Part shown: positions 1 to 7,753 of the stretch, piece after piece
Numbering within the stretch: the stretch's first letter is position 1
How the letters are laid out: each line of letters starts with the position of its first letter
Source of the DNA: Caccovicinus sp964425595
GTDB lineage: Bacteria > Bacillota > Clostridia > Lachnospirales > Lachnospiraceae
Reading direction: 5' to 3'
Assembly: GCA_964425595.1 (NCBI GenBank)
Contig: CAYRMW010000056.1
Span: 1 to 14,533 of the forward strand
DNA length: 14,533 bases
Program-made: the position numbers and the translations under genes
The notes under the pieces: model-generated
Database searches by the model: none
The model's input: the letters and a program-made list of their open reading frames with translations, nothing else
Told to the model about the DNA's origin: nothing

Positions 1-1613
1 TCCGCAGTAAATCCGTCGCCCGCTCCCTCAGACGCCACCTCGGTCTCTTCCGCTTCCGTCGTCTCTTCGTCTGAGATCACCACGCCGGAAGTATTTCTTA
101 AGATCACCGCGGCATGGCCTTTGTAAGTCGTGTTATGATCCACTTCATCGCTGATCACCTCGCCGTCTTTGGTGATCACCAGGCGGGTCTCCCAGTAGCT
201 GCCGAGGGATCCCGCGCTCTTTACGACCTCCTCGCCAGGCTGAAGGGTCTGATCCTCTTCGTACGTAGCCTCAGGCGCGTCAATATCCTTAAGCTTCGTC
301 GATTCCAGGTCATACGTTACGCCGTCCTCCAGGATCGGGATGGCATACACGGAGATCGTCACTACCTGATTGGAGTAACTCGCCTTCAGGCCGATCGCCG
401 CGCTGGAATTGTTCATAAACTTGAAGTCCGGCCCGCCGTAGCTTACCGTGGCATCCTGGCCCGGCGTCACATAGGAAGGCTCGTAGGTATGGGAGCGCCT
501 GGTCGTGATCTTGAAGCCTGCCCGCACCACGGCGTTGTATAATGTTGTGGAAACCTGGCACACACCGCCGCCGATCTCTTCAACAACCTCGCCGTTGTTG
601 TAAGCAGCCGCGGCCTGATAGCCCTTAGCCTCCGTCCGCTCGCCCACCACGTCGTTAAAGGAGAATTCTTCCCCTACCTGGAGGATCGTGCCGTTGATCG
701 CCTCACAAGCCAGGCGGATATTGGTATTCCGCTTGCTGTTGGATGTCGTATTGGTCGAAAATGTGCTGACGGTCTTGTACTGCTCCCTCGCTGCGGCCTT
801 GTCATATTCCGGGGATACGGAAGAGACCGACGCCTCCAAAACCGCGTCAAACTCCTTGTTTTCAATGGCCGCGGTGATATCTGCGATCAGCTGCTCCTGA
901 TCGACCGCCAGGCCGTCTTCTCCATCGGTGAACGTAAATTGCCCGGTCGACGAGTCATAGGAATCGACCGAACCGTTTTTGGCCGCCTTATCCCACTTGG
1001 CCGCGACAGCTGCCGCCTGAGCGGTCACCGCGTCCTCCAGGCCGGTGGTATCCAGCGAATATGAGGCCTGCGGGTCGCCGGAATAGATCTCATCCAGGAG
1101 TTCGCTGATCTTATCTTCCATCAGATTCGGAACCGAGTAGGATTCCTCGCCGTAAGTCACGGTCATCGACCAGGGATAGGCAGTTTCGATCGCCGCGAGT
1201 GCCGCTTCCCGGCTAAGCCCCGTGATATCGACATCCTCCACCATCACTTCCTGCTCCAGTTCCGTCTCAAGCGTCAGCAGGGTCTCCTCCGTGGCGATAT
1301 CGTCTTCTTCCCCGCTTCTCCCTCTGATCACAAAAACGACGGAAACCACCACTACGACCAGAACCAACGCGACAACTGCCATCCACCACGCGTCTCCGTT
1401 CCGCCTGGCCGTGTAGGCGCTGCGGCCGTAATTGGTCTTCCCCCTCGCGCCGTTCTTCCCCTTCTTTGGCGTGTTCGCGCTGCCCAGGCTGCCGTTCCTT
1501 GTGGTTCGGCTCTGGGAGGTTCTGGCAGAAGAAGTATTCTTTTTTGCACCGGCCGAGCCCTTCCTGGCCCTGCTCTGCCCCGCAGTCCGGCGGTTTCTTT
1601 CTAAGTCGTTCAT
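1..1613 (-). CDS. VanW/YoaR-type membrane-anchored cell-surface protein, 3' end cut by window edge
   Basis: I translated the minus strand from ATG at 1613 to the window edge: 537 codons without a stop, so the C-terminus is missing. Residues 1-74 are rich in Arg, Lys, Ser, Thr, Asn and Gly and nearly free of acidic residues. Residues about 76-97 form one Val-rich transmembrane helix (WWMAVVALVLVVVVV), so the rest should be extracytoplasmic. Residues about 110-270 resemble the putative peptidoglycan-binding region of YoaR-like proteins. Residues about 283-425 are a VanW domain, with NTNIRLAC, FSFNDVVGERT and GGGVCQVSTTLYNAV (Cys352). A G5-like segment (PGEEVV...WETRLVITKDGEVI) follows, then a Thr/Glu-rich stretch that suggests the end is near. 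The ribosome site AGGTGA precedes the ATG. VanW was named from vancomycin-resistance clusters, but its function is unclear and no other van gene is present, so resistance should not be inferred. A role at the cell wall is inference. Confidence 0.88.
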   Translation of the reverse strand, partial: MNDLERNRRTAGQSRARKGSAGAKKNTSSARTSQSRTTRNGSLGSANTPKKGKNGARGKTNYGRSAYTARRNGDAWWMAVVALVLVVVVVSVVFVIRGRSGEEDDIATEETLLTLETELEQEVMVEDVDITGLSREAALAAIETAYPWSMTVTYGEESYSVPNLMEDKISELLDEIYSGDPQASYSLDTTGLEDAVTAQAAAVAAKWDKAAKNGSVDSYDSSTGQFTFTDGEDGLAVDQEQLIADITAAIENKEFDAVLEASVSSVSPEYDKAAAREQYKTVSTFSTNTTSNSKRNTNIRLACEAINGTILQVGEEFSFNDVVGERTEAKGYQAAAAYNNGEVVEEIGGGVCQVSTTLYNAVVRAGFKITTRRSHTYEPSYVTPGQDATVSYGGPDFKFMNNSSAAIGLKASYSNQVVTISVYAIPILEDGVTYDLESTKLKDIDAPEATYEEDQTLQPGEEVVKSAGSLGSYWETRLVITKDGEVISDEVDHNTTYKGHAAVILRNTSGVVISDEETTEAEETEVASEGAGDGFTA

Positions 1614-1660
1614 CCTTGTTCACCTGTTTATTTTCCTTGTTTTTCTTGCCAACGGTGTCT

Positions 1661-1669
1661 AGTATATCA
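1661..1669 (-). promoter_or_regulatory. Second candidate promoter (extended -10) for the VanW-type gene
   Basis: The minus strand reads TGATATACT, an extended -10 of the form TGnTATACT. No good -35 lies 16-18 nt upstream, which extended -10 promoters can tolerate. It would start transcription near 1654, about 40 nt before the ATG. Which of the two promoters is used cannot be told from sequence. Confidence 0.35.
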
Positions 1670-1698
1670 TACTTTCCATAAAATAGAATTACCAAATT

Positions 1699-1727
1699 AT
1701 TAAATTTTCACGCTGGTTTCTCGTCAA
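1699..1727 (-). promoter_or_regulatory. Candidate sigma-A promoter for the VanW-type gene
   Basis: On the minus strand, -35 TTGACG (1727-1722) and -10 TTTAAT (1704-1699) are separated by 17 nt in AT-rich DNA. The start of transcription would be near 1692, giving a leader of about 80 nt before the ATG at 1613. A second candidate lies closer to the gene (1661-1669). Confidence 0.5.
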
Positions 1728-1782
1728 AGTTTTTAATTCTGTTATATTTCCCATTGCCCTTAACACTTTTGTAAAAAAATTA

Positions 1783-1791
1783 TGCTATGAT
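1783..1791 (+). promoter_or_regulatory. Candidate extended -10 promoter of the PHP-domain gene
   Basis: TGCTATGAT is one base from the extended -10 consensus TGnTATAAT. The nearest -35-like element is TTAACA at 1760-1765, spaced 20 nt away, which is wide. Transcription would begin near 1798. That lies downstream of an in-frame ATG at 1787, so that ATG cannot be the start if this promoter is used. Confidence 0.45.
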
Positions 1792-1827
1792 TGGGCGGAA
1801 ATCATCACTGACCCCCAAAGATCATAC

Positions 1828-1834
1828 AAGGAGG
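1828..1834 (+). promoter_or_regulatory. Ribosome binding site that fixes the PHP-domain gene start at 1841
   Basis: AAGGAGG, a perfect Shine-Dalgarno core, ends 6 nt before ATG 1841. The longer in-frame start at 1787 has no such site and overlaps the promoter -10. Confidence 0.85.
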
Positions 1835-1840
1835 ATATTT

Positions 1841-2695
1841 ATGGGCTATATCGACCTGCATGTACATTCTTCCGCCTCGGACGGGACGCTCAGCCCGTCC
1901 GAGGTCGTCCGGCTGGCCGCCGGCCGCAGACTCAGAGCCATCGCGCTGACCGATCACGATACCGCCGAAGGCATTCCCGAAGCCGCCAAAGAAGCTCGAC
2001 AGGCAGGGATCGAACTGATCCCCGGCATCGAGCTTTCCTGCGCATACGGTGAAAAGGAGATCCACATTCTCGGCCTTTTTATCCATCCCGAAGAACCGGC
2101 CTTTGCCGCAGAAACTCGCGCGCTCCGGGACATCCGCATCCGGCGCAACCGGGAAATGCTGCAGCGCTTCCAGGCCGACGGGTTTGCCATTACCGAAGAG
2201 GATCTGCAGGCCGAAAATCCGGATACGGTGATCACCCGGGCCCATTTTGCCCGGGTCCTTACCGAAAAAGGCTATGCCTCCTCCATGGACCAGGCCTTTA
2301 AAAAATATCTTCGCTACGGCGGCCCCTACTGCATGCGCAAGGAACGGATCTCCCCCGAACACGCCTTAACGATCCTGCGAAAAAATCATGCCTTTCCCGC
2401 CCTGGCCCACATCATGCAGTACAAACTGAGCTGGGCGGAGAACGAAAAGCTGATCGCCGACTTAAAGGCGCTCGGGCTCATGGGCCTGGAAGTCTATCAT
2501 TCCTCTCACCATCAGGGACAGATCCCGCGCCTCCAGCAGCTTGCGGCGGATTACGGCCTCCTTCCCACCGGAGGCTCTGATTTTCACGGCCTGAACAAAC
2601 CGGATATCCACATCGGTACCGGCCGGGGAAACCTGCATCTTTCCTACGGCCTGCTTACGGACATCAAAAAAAGCCTTGGACTCCTGCCCGCGTAA
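1841..2695 (+). CDS. PHP-domain metal-dependent phosphoesterase (TrpH / RNase AM-like)
   Basis: A 284-residue protein that is a PHP domain throughout. Visible metal-site motifs are HVH (7-9) with SASDG just after, TDHD (37-40), Glu64 in PGIELS, His75 in EIHILG, His190 in AHIM and SDFHG (Asp247, His249). These ligands form the trinuclear metal site typical of the TrpH/YciV group. Characterised members remove nucleotides or phosphates, such as E. coli RNase AM/YciV, which acts on 3',5'-bisphosphates and RNA 5' ends. The exact substrate here is inference. No signal peptide or membrane segment is seen, so it should be cytoplasmic. It has its own promoter and ribosome site, is divergent from the VanW-type gene, and its stop lies 12 nt from the stop of the convergent transporter gene. 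It is unlikely to be histidinol phosphatase, because no his genes are near and the motif spacing fits TrpH better. Confidence 0.88.
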   Translation: MGYIDLHVHSSASDGTLSPSEVVRLAAGRRLRAIALTDHDTAEGIPEAAKEARQAGIELIPGIELSCAYGEKEIHILGLFIHPEEPAFAAETRALRDIRIRRNREMLQRFQADGFAITEEDLQAENPDTVITRAHFARVLTEKGYASSMDQAFKKYLRYGGPYCMRKERISPEHALTILRKNHAFPALAHIMQYKLSWAENEKLIADLKALGLMGLEVYHSSHHQGQIPRLQQLAADYGLLPTGGSDFHGLNKPDIHIGTGRGNLHLSYGLLTDIKKSLGLLPA

Positions 2696-2707
2696 GAGAG
2701 GTCTGCG

Positions 2708-3847
2708 CTAATCCTCTTCGTTTTCCTCCGCCGGCAAAACGCCGGCCAGTCTCCGGTTTACTTCCTCCTTAAGCAGGGCATACAGCACGGAGCACAGGGG
2801 GATGAACACCATCATGCCGCCGATCCCGAAGGCACTGCCGCCGATCGTCACCGCGACCAGCACCCAGATGGACGGAAGGCCTACCGAACCGCCCACGACA
2901 TGAGGGTAGATCAGGTTTCCCTCGATCTGCTGGAGGATCAGGAAGGCTGCCGTAAAGATCATGGCATCCATGGGGTTATTCATCAGCATCAGGAACGCGC
3001 CCACGCCCCAGCCGATAAAGGCGCCGAAAACCGGAATCAGCGCGGTAAACGCGATCAGCACGCCGATCAGCAGCGCGTAAGGCAGCTGCAGCAGTAGCAG
3101 GACGAGGAAGAACATCGTCCCCAGGATCACCGCTTCCACGCACTGTCCGGTCAGGAAATTCGAAAACGTGCGTTCCGTCAGCGTGGCCACCCGGAAAACA
3201 AAGGCCGACTTATCCTCCGAAAAAAAGGCGCGGACCAGCTTTTTCATCTGGCGCGACAGTTCCTCTTTCTGCGCAAGGATATACAGAGAAAAAATAAAGG
3301 CGATCGCGAACGTCGTCACGCCGCTGACGATCGATACCGCCGCGGAGATCGTCCCGGAGATCACCGACCCGGCGCCGCTTTTAAAAAAGCTGACCATGTC
3401 CGTCAGCACCTGGGACCAGTCCACGCGGATGCTGTTGATCAGCTCCACAACCGCCGGTTCATTGGCAAAGGCCTGCTTCAGCAGATTCTGCACATGAAGG
3501 AAAAAGACAGGCACGCTGTCCTGCAGGGAGCGCAGGGTCAGTAGCAGCTGCGGGATCACCACCAGGCACACCAGCGCCAGCAGTCCGCCCACCAGGATCA
3601 GCGTAAGCGCAATGCTGATCCCCCGGCGCGCGCCGGCCCTGCGCAGACGGATCCCTTTCTCCAGCAGGCGCATCGGCACATTCAGGACAAAGGCAATGAC
3701 GCCGCCCAGGATAAAGGGATAGATCAGATTAAGCAAAACGCCGATGACCCGGATCACTCCCCGATAATTTACGCCGATCACCACGGCGACGACCGTAAAC
3801 AAGATCAGCCCTCGCAGCTTGTTCAGGTTTTCTGTGTTCAGTTCCAT
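2708..3847 (-). CDS. AI-2E family transporter (UPF0118 / YdbI-PerM-like permease)
   Basis: A 379-residue integral membrane protein of the AI-2E transporter family. N-terminal helices (about 12-56 and 75-100) are followed by a soluble stretch with amphipathic helices (about 105-160). A helix ending in SLYILAQKEEL comes next, then a C-terminal bundle with GQCVEAVILG, LIPVFGAFIGWGVG and EGNLIYPHVVG, all hallmarks of the family. The extreme C-terminus is acidic (EENEED). Members have been linked to autoinducer-2 export, Na+/H+ antiport and other transport, so the substrate is unknown. An in-frame TAG two codons upstream of the ATG makes 3847 the first usable start, and AAGGAG lies 11 nt before it. 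I see no convincing promoter in the GC-rich upstream gap, so read-through from leuS is possible despite the hairpin at 3942-3975. Confidence 0.88.
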   Translation of the reverse strand: MELNTENLNKLRGLILFTVVAVVIGVNYRGVIRVIGVLLNLIYPFILGGVIAFVLNVPMRLLEKGIRLRRAGARRGISIALTLILVGGLLALVCLVVIPQLLLTLRSLQDSVPVFFLHVQNLLKQAFANEPAVVELINSIRVDWSQVLTDMVSFFKSGAGSVISGTISAAVSIVSGVTTFAIAFIFSLYILAQKEELSRQMKKLVRAFFSEDKSAFVFRVATLTERTFSNFLTGQCVEAVILGTMFFLVLLLLQLPYALLIGVLIAFTALIPVFGAFIGWGVGAFLMLMNNPMDAMIFTAAFLILQQIEGNLIYPHVVGGSVGLPSIWVLVAVTIGGSAFGIGGMMVFIPLCSVLYALLKEEVNRRLAGVLPAEENEED

Positions 3848-3941
3848 TCGCTAACCCACTCCTTTTCCTTCCAAAACGGCGTCCGCTCTCTCTTCGCCAG
3901 ACTTCCCCCCGGCCGCACGCACCCGCGGCGCACGGCACAGA

Positions 3942-3975
3942 AAATCCGGAGAACACGCTCAGGCCCTCCGGATTT
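3942..3975 (-). terminator. Terminator-like hairpin after leuS
   Basis: A perfect 10-bp inverted repeat (AAATCCGGAG / CTCCGGATTT) with a 14-nt loop, 36 nt beyond the leuS stop. On the minus strand the stem is followed by TTTTCTGTG, a weak T-tract. Termination is therefore probably partial, which would let the AI-2E-type gene be reached by read-through. Confidence 0.55.
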
Positions 3976-4010
3976 GGTTCTTCGTCTTTTTCTTTGGCTG
4001 ACTTCCGTCC

Positions 4011-6431
4011 TTATTTTCCCCGGCATACCAGATTGATGATCCGTCCCGGCACGTAGATCTCCTTGATGATCTCGCCGGTGATCTTATCCGCCGCCGCCTC
4101 TTTTCCGGCCGCAACGGCATCCTCTTTGGAAACGTCCGCCGGCAGGCTGACTACCGCCCTGGTCTTCCCATTCACCTGGACGGCAACCTCGATCTCATCG
4201 TCCTTCATGGCCTCCTCATCGCACTCCGGCCAGGAAGAATGGAAGACACTGTCGGTGCCGCCAAGCTGCTCCCATAGCTCTTCACCGATGTGCGGAGCAA
4301 ACGGCGCCAGAAGGGTCACAAAGGTCCTCAATGTCTCCTTATCGATGCCGCCCTCTTTCCTGGCTAGCTCGATCAGCTTGTTGTTGTACTCCATGAATCC
4401 GGAGACGACCGTGTTTAAGCTGAACTGATTGAACCGCTGCTCAATGTCATAGACCAGCTTGTGGCGCAGCCGCACCATCTCTCTGGTCGCCTTGATCTCC
4501 TTGTCCTTGCTCTCAGCAACCAGGTTCCAGAAGCGGTTCAGGAACCGGGATACGCCCTCGATGCCCCGGTCATCCCACTCGGCATCCAGCTCCGGCGGTC
4601 CCACGAACAGTTCATACAGCCGCAGGGAATCGCAGCCGTAATCCCGCACCAGTTCGTCAGGAGAAACCACGTTCCCCTTGGACTTGCTCATCTTGATCCC
4701 GTTCTTTCCGGTGATCATTCCCTGATTAAAGAGCTTGGTAAAGGGCTCATCAAAGTCGATCACGCCGATATCATACAGGAACTTGGTATAAAAGCGGGAA
4801 TACAGAAGATGAAGCACCGCGTGCTCCACACCGCCGATGTACATGTCTACCGGCAGGTACTGATCGGCCTTCTCCCGGGAAACCAGTTCTTTATCGTTTT
4901 TATTGTCCACATAGCGCAGGAAATACCAGGAAGAACCTGCCCACTGGGGCATGGTATTGGTCTCTCTCTTCGCCGGCGCACCGCAGACCGGACAGGTGCA
5001 GTTCACCCACTCGTCGATGGCTGCCAGCGGCGATTCGCCGGTGCCGGTAGGCTGATAACTCTCTACCTCCGGGAGCTTTAAGGGAAGCTCCTCCTCCGGG
5101 ACCGGGACACAGCCGCACTTGGGGCAGTGAATGATCGGGATCGGCTCGCCCCAGTATCTCTGACGGGAAAATACCCAGTCGCGAAGCTTGTAATTGACCG
5201 TCTTGCGGCCAATTCCCATCTTCTCGATCATGTGGGGCGCTTCCTTTTTCAGGACTGCAGACTCCATGCCGTTCCATTCGCCGGAATTGATCATGGTGCC
5301 GTTTGCCTCGGTGTAGGCCTCGGTCATGTTCTCGATCTCCACGCCGTCCTTGGCAATGACCTGGATGATGGGAATATCGAACTTTCTGGCAAAGGCAAAG
5401 TCACGGTCGTCATGCGCCGGAACGCACATGATGGCGCCGGTGCCATAATCCGCCAAAACGTAATCGGACAGCCAGATCGGGATCTTCGCTCCGTTTAATG
5501 GGTTCACGGCATAGGAGCCGGTAAACACGCCGGTCTTATCCTTGGCCTGCATACGGTCTACATTGGAGCGCATGGAAGCGTCGAAAATATACTGCTCCAC
5601 GGCCTCCCTGGTCTCGTCGGTAGCCAGGCTCTTTGCCAGCCTGTGCTCCGGAGCCAGCACCATAAAGGTCGCCCCGTAAAGCGTATCCGGCCTGGTGGTG
5701 TAAACGGTGATCTTCTCCCCGCAGCCGTCCACCGGAAAATCCACCTCGGCGCCGTAGGACTTGCCGATCCAGTCGGTCTGCATCTTCTTGACCTTCTCCG
5801 GCCAGTCCAGCTTATCCAGATCGTTCAGCAGACGCTCCGCGTAAGCCGTGATCTTCAGCATCCACTGACGGAGGTTTTTCTTGGTAACCGGAGTGCCGCA
5901 GCGCTCGCAGCAGCCGTCCACGACTTCCTCATTGGCCAGACCGGTCTTGCAGGAAGGACACCAGTTGATCGGGAACTCTTTTTCATAGGCCAGGCCCTTT
6001 TTAAACATCTGCACAAAGATCCACTGCGTCCACTTATAGAACGCGGGATCTGTGGTATTGATCTCCATGTCCCAGTCATAGATCGCAGCGATCTGATTGA
6101 TCTGCTTTTTGATATTCGCCACATTCTGGGCAGTGGAAATCGCCGGATGTATCCCCATCTTAATGGCATAGTTTTCCGCCGGAAGTCCGAACGCGTCCCA
6201 CCCCATGGGATGAATGACGTACTTTCCGCGAAGCAGCTGATAGCGGCTCCACACATCCGAAATTACATAGCCCCTCCAGTGCCCCACATGAAGGCCGCTG
6301 CCGGAAGGATACGGGAACATATCCAGACAGTAGTACTTTTCCTTCTTCCCGTCATTGACATTGATCGGGTTTTTCTCCCAGTTTTCCCGCCACTTTTTTT
6401 CAATCGCGGCGTGATTATAATGTGTCGCCAT
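4011..6431 (-). CDS. leuS: Leucyl-tRNA synthetase
   Basis: An 806-residue cytoplasmic class Ia synthetase that joins leucine to tRNA-Leu using ATP. The HIGH-type motif is HVGH (48-51), after FPYPSGSG. A zinc-type cysteine module follows (NWCPSCK...CCERCG). The CP1 editing domain, which hydrolyses mischarged tRNA, shows TTRPDT and AHDDRDFAF. A second cysteine cluster (HCPKCG...CTCPVCG) precedes WAGSSWYFLRY. KMSKS lies at 580-584, followed by the anticodon-binding region and a C-terminal domain (VQVNGKTRAVVSLP). The length is normal for bacterial LeuRS. I place the start at 6431 (MATHYNHAAIEKKW): AGGAGG lies 6 nt upstream and the conserved N-terminus begins there. An in-frame ATG at 6482 would add 17 non-conserved residues encoded by leader hairpin sequence. 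It has its own promoter at 6660-6688. Confidence 0.97.
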   Translation of the reverse strand: MATHYNHAAIEKKWRENWEKNPINVNDGKKEKYYCLDMFPYPSGSGLHVGHWRGYVISDVWSRYQLLRGKYVIHPMGWDAFGLPAENYAIKMGIHPAISTAQNVANIKKQINQIAAIYDWDMEINTTDPAFYKWTQWIFVQMFKKGLAYEKEFPINWCPSCKTGLANEEVVDGCCERCGTPVTKKNLRQWMLKITAYAERLLNDLDKLDWPEKVKKMQTDWIGKSYGAEVDFPVDGCGEKITVYTTRPDTLYGATFMVLAPEHRLAKSLATDETREAVEQYIFDASMRSNVDRMQAKDKTGVFTGSYAVNPLNGAKIPIWLSDYVLADYGTGAIMCVPAHDDRDFAFARKFDIPIIQVIAKDGVEIENMTEAYTEANGTMINSGEWNGMESAVLKKEAPHMIEKMGIGRKTVNYKLRDWVFSRQRYWGEPIPIIHCPKCGCVPVPEEELPLKLPEVESYQPTGTGESPLAAIDEWVNCTCPVCGAPAKRETNTMPQWAGSSWYFLRYVDNKNDKELVSREKADQYLPVDMYIGGVEHAVLHLLYSRFYTKFLYDIGVIDFDEPFTKLFNQGMITGKNGIKMSKSKGNVVSPDELVRDYGCDSLRLYELFVGPPELDAEWDDRGIEGVSRFLNRFWNLVAESKDKEIKATREMVRLRHKLVYDIEQRFNQFSLNTVVSGFMEYNNKLIELARKEGGIDKETLRTFVTLLAPFAPHIGEELWEQLGGTDSVFHSSWPECDEEAMKDDEIEVAVQVNGKTRAVVSLPADVSKEDAVAAGKEAAADKITGEIIKEIYVPGRIINLVCRGK

Positions 6432-6653
6432 TTTCTTCCTCCTGATCCTCTCATATCGCTGTGCTGCCGCCAGCCCGGCCATCCGGAAAACCTGCCTGGC
6501 AGCGCGTTTCCCGGATACCGCGTACAGCGAAACCCTGCATCACCGGGCCCTGAAAAAGGCCAGGGACGCAGGGTCCTATCTCCTCGCGCAGTGCTGTTTC
6601 GTCATACGCGGTAAAGCCGCGCGGGTGCGTTCCCAGTCTCTGCGTTTAAGCTA
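6432..6653 (-). promoter_or_regulatory. Structured leuS 5' leader of about 220 nt, no recognisable T-box core
   Basis: Between the predicted transcription start and the leuS ATG lie at least three stem-loops. The first is a 5-bp CGCGG/CCGCG stem (6607-6621). The second is a two-tier hairpin, with a 7-bp outer stem (6532-6538 with 6568-6574) and a 5-bp inner stem (6548-6552 with 6561-6565). The third is an 11-bp stem with one G-U pair (6481-6491 with 6506-6516, 14-nt loop). Firmicute leuS genes are commonly controlled by tRNA-Leu-sensing T-box leaders. The conserved TGGTACC-type core is absent here, and none of the stems is followed by a T-run. Very short ORFs exist in the leader, but none has a ribosome site or a run of Leu codons. 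A regulatory role is inference. Confidence 0.4.
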
Positions 6654-6659
6654 TCAGTA

Positions 6660-6688
6660 AATTTAGCACACGAAGCAGAGGCTGTCAA
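6660..6688 (-). promoter_or_regulatory. leuS promoter
   Basis: On the minus strand, a perfect -35 TTGACA (6688-6683), a 17-nt spacer and -10 TAAATT (6665-6660). Transcription would start near 6653. The -35 lies only 27 nt from the stop codon of the upstream CPBP-family gene, and no terminator is seen between them. Confidence 0.75.
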
Positions 6689-6715
6689 GTTATTTCTGGT
6701 GACCGCAGGCCTGCG

Positions 6716-7729
6716 TCAGGATGAGAAAGACAGCAGACAGAGAAGCAGAAAAACAAGCATCCCTGCATTAGCCAGCGTCACATAAACCAGCTGTCCCGCG
6801 GAAAGCCGCCGGATGCCGGGGTAAAAGCAGATGTATTTTTTAAACAGGGCAAGCAGGATCAGGCCGACCAACGCCGCCAGAAACTGCGCCATACTGTATC
6901 CTGCAGCCAAAAGCAGACACAGAGCCTGCACCGGCTCCTGCTGAAAGAGCCAGGGGATCTTTGCGATCTGCAGGTAATCGATGTTCGCGAGATCGCCCAT
7001 CCCCTTCATCAGGAGAGGGACGATCACCCCGCCGCTGAAGTTGATCAGCATATGGAAGAGGATCGTGTTACGGATCCTGCCCGTCTTACAATAGATGTAA
7101 GCAAAAAGGCTCCCAAGGGCAAAAGCGTAGAAAAACTGATTCAGGTTCCCGTGCATAACAGCAAACACCGCGCCGGACAGGAGAACGGCATATCTCTCTC
7201 CGTAGCCGATCACCCGGTCGACCAGGAACTTACGAAACAGCAGCTCCTCCACAACCGGCGCCCCGATCACAACGGTCAGGACGGTGAACGCCATACTGCC
7301 GTCCCAGATCATATCGACCAGTCCCTGATAACTCTCCGAACGGACATCGAAAAAACCGGTCACCAGGTTTCCCGCGATATTCCCCAGATAGGTCAGGGCC
7401 ACCCCGATCAGGAAGACCACCGCCCAGGCGGACAGCTCCCACCGTTCATTCCGTACCTGGCCGAATCGGGGGACCGTCCGAAAATAAGCGGCTGTGATGG
7501 GGAACGCCAGCAAATACATGCAGGCAAAACTGAGTACCCGGCTCACCTCTGTGGCATAGGGCAGATAATTCCATCCGCTCAGCTGCACCAGCATCAGCGC
7601 GACCATCAAAAAAAACGTCGCCAGAAGATTGTAGAGCAGAAACCCCGCCCCGATCCGGGAAAAGTGCCGCCGGTCCGCACGCAGATCCTCCTGAACCTGC
7701 CGTTCCTGATGAAAATCACGCAAAAACAA
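6716..7729 (-). CDS. CPBP-family intramembrane metalloprotease (CAAX/Abi-type)
   Basis: A protein of up to 337 residues with about eight hydrophobic segments after a charged N-terminus. The three family motifs are present: EELLFR (Glu161, Glu162), MHGNLNQF (His193) and HMLINFSG (His226, Asn230). These form the proposed catalytic and metal-binding centre of Rce1-like CPBP proteases. Bacterial members include CAAX-protease homologues, bacteriocin self-immunity proteins and regulators of membrane proteins; the substrate here cannot be told. There is no ATG at the 5' end. TTG at 7729 or TTG at 7723 follows GGAAGGGGG. Spacing slightly favours 7723, so residue numbers may shift by two. The gene follows the EF-G-like gene by 24 nt on the same strand and probably shares its transcript. 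No bacteriocin or modification genes are nearby. Confidence 0.85.
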   Translation of the reverse strand: MFLRDFHQERQVQEDLRADRRHFSRIGAGFLLYNLLATFFLMVALMLVQLSGWNYLPYATEVSRVLSFACMYLLAFPITAAYFRTVPRFGQVRNERWELSAWAVVFLIGVALTYLGNIAGNLVTGFFDVRSESYQGLVDMIWDGSMAFTVLTVVIGAPVVEELLFRKFLVDRVIGYGERYAVLLSGAVFAVMHGNLNQFFYAFALGSLFAYIYCKTGRIRNTILFHMLINFSGGVIVPLLMKGMGDLANIDYLQIAKIPWLFQQEPVQALCLLLAAGYSMAQFLAALVGLILLALFKKYICFYPGIRRLSAGQLVYVTLANAGMLVFLLLCLLSFSS

Positions 7730-7753
7730 GTCCCCCTTCCGCAGGCTTACCGA

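Noticed and set aside
1..1613. Vancomycin resistance locus
   Set aside because: Only a VanW domain is present, which is common in clostridial surface proteins; no vanA/B ligase, vanH, vanX, vanY or vanRS-like gene is seen.
2730..2746. GCCGGC-aaaac-GCCGGC hairpin as a terminator for the PHP gene
   Set aside because: It is inside the coding end of the convergent transporter gene and has no T-run on either strand; no clear terminator was found for this convergent pair.
3729..4026. Short minus-strand frames between leuS and the transporter gene
   Set aside because: They overlap the ends of the real genes and the hairpin, show Arg/Gly-rich composition typical of out-of-frame reading, and lack suitable ribosome sites.
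6431..6482. Longer LeuRS N-terminus starting at ATG 6482
   Set aside because: The extra 17 residues are not LeuRS-like, lie in a leader hairpin, and the better ribosome site is directly before ATG 6431.
5643..6614. Plus-strand open frame of 323 codons opposite leuS
   Set aside because: It lies antisense to well-supported LeuRS coding sequence, shows no recognisable domain, and is the kind of frame GC-rich genes leave on the other strand.
6432..6653. T-box riboswitch in the leuS leader
   Set aside because: The conserved TGGTACC-type core and a terminator with T-run are not visible; I kept only a structured leader.
6704..6715. 12-bp perfect palindrome CGCAGGCCTGCG just after the CPBP stop
   Set aside because: It has no loop or T-tract, so it is not a terminator, and a single short GC palindrome is not enough to call an operator.
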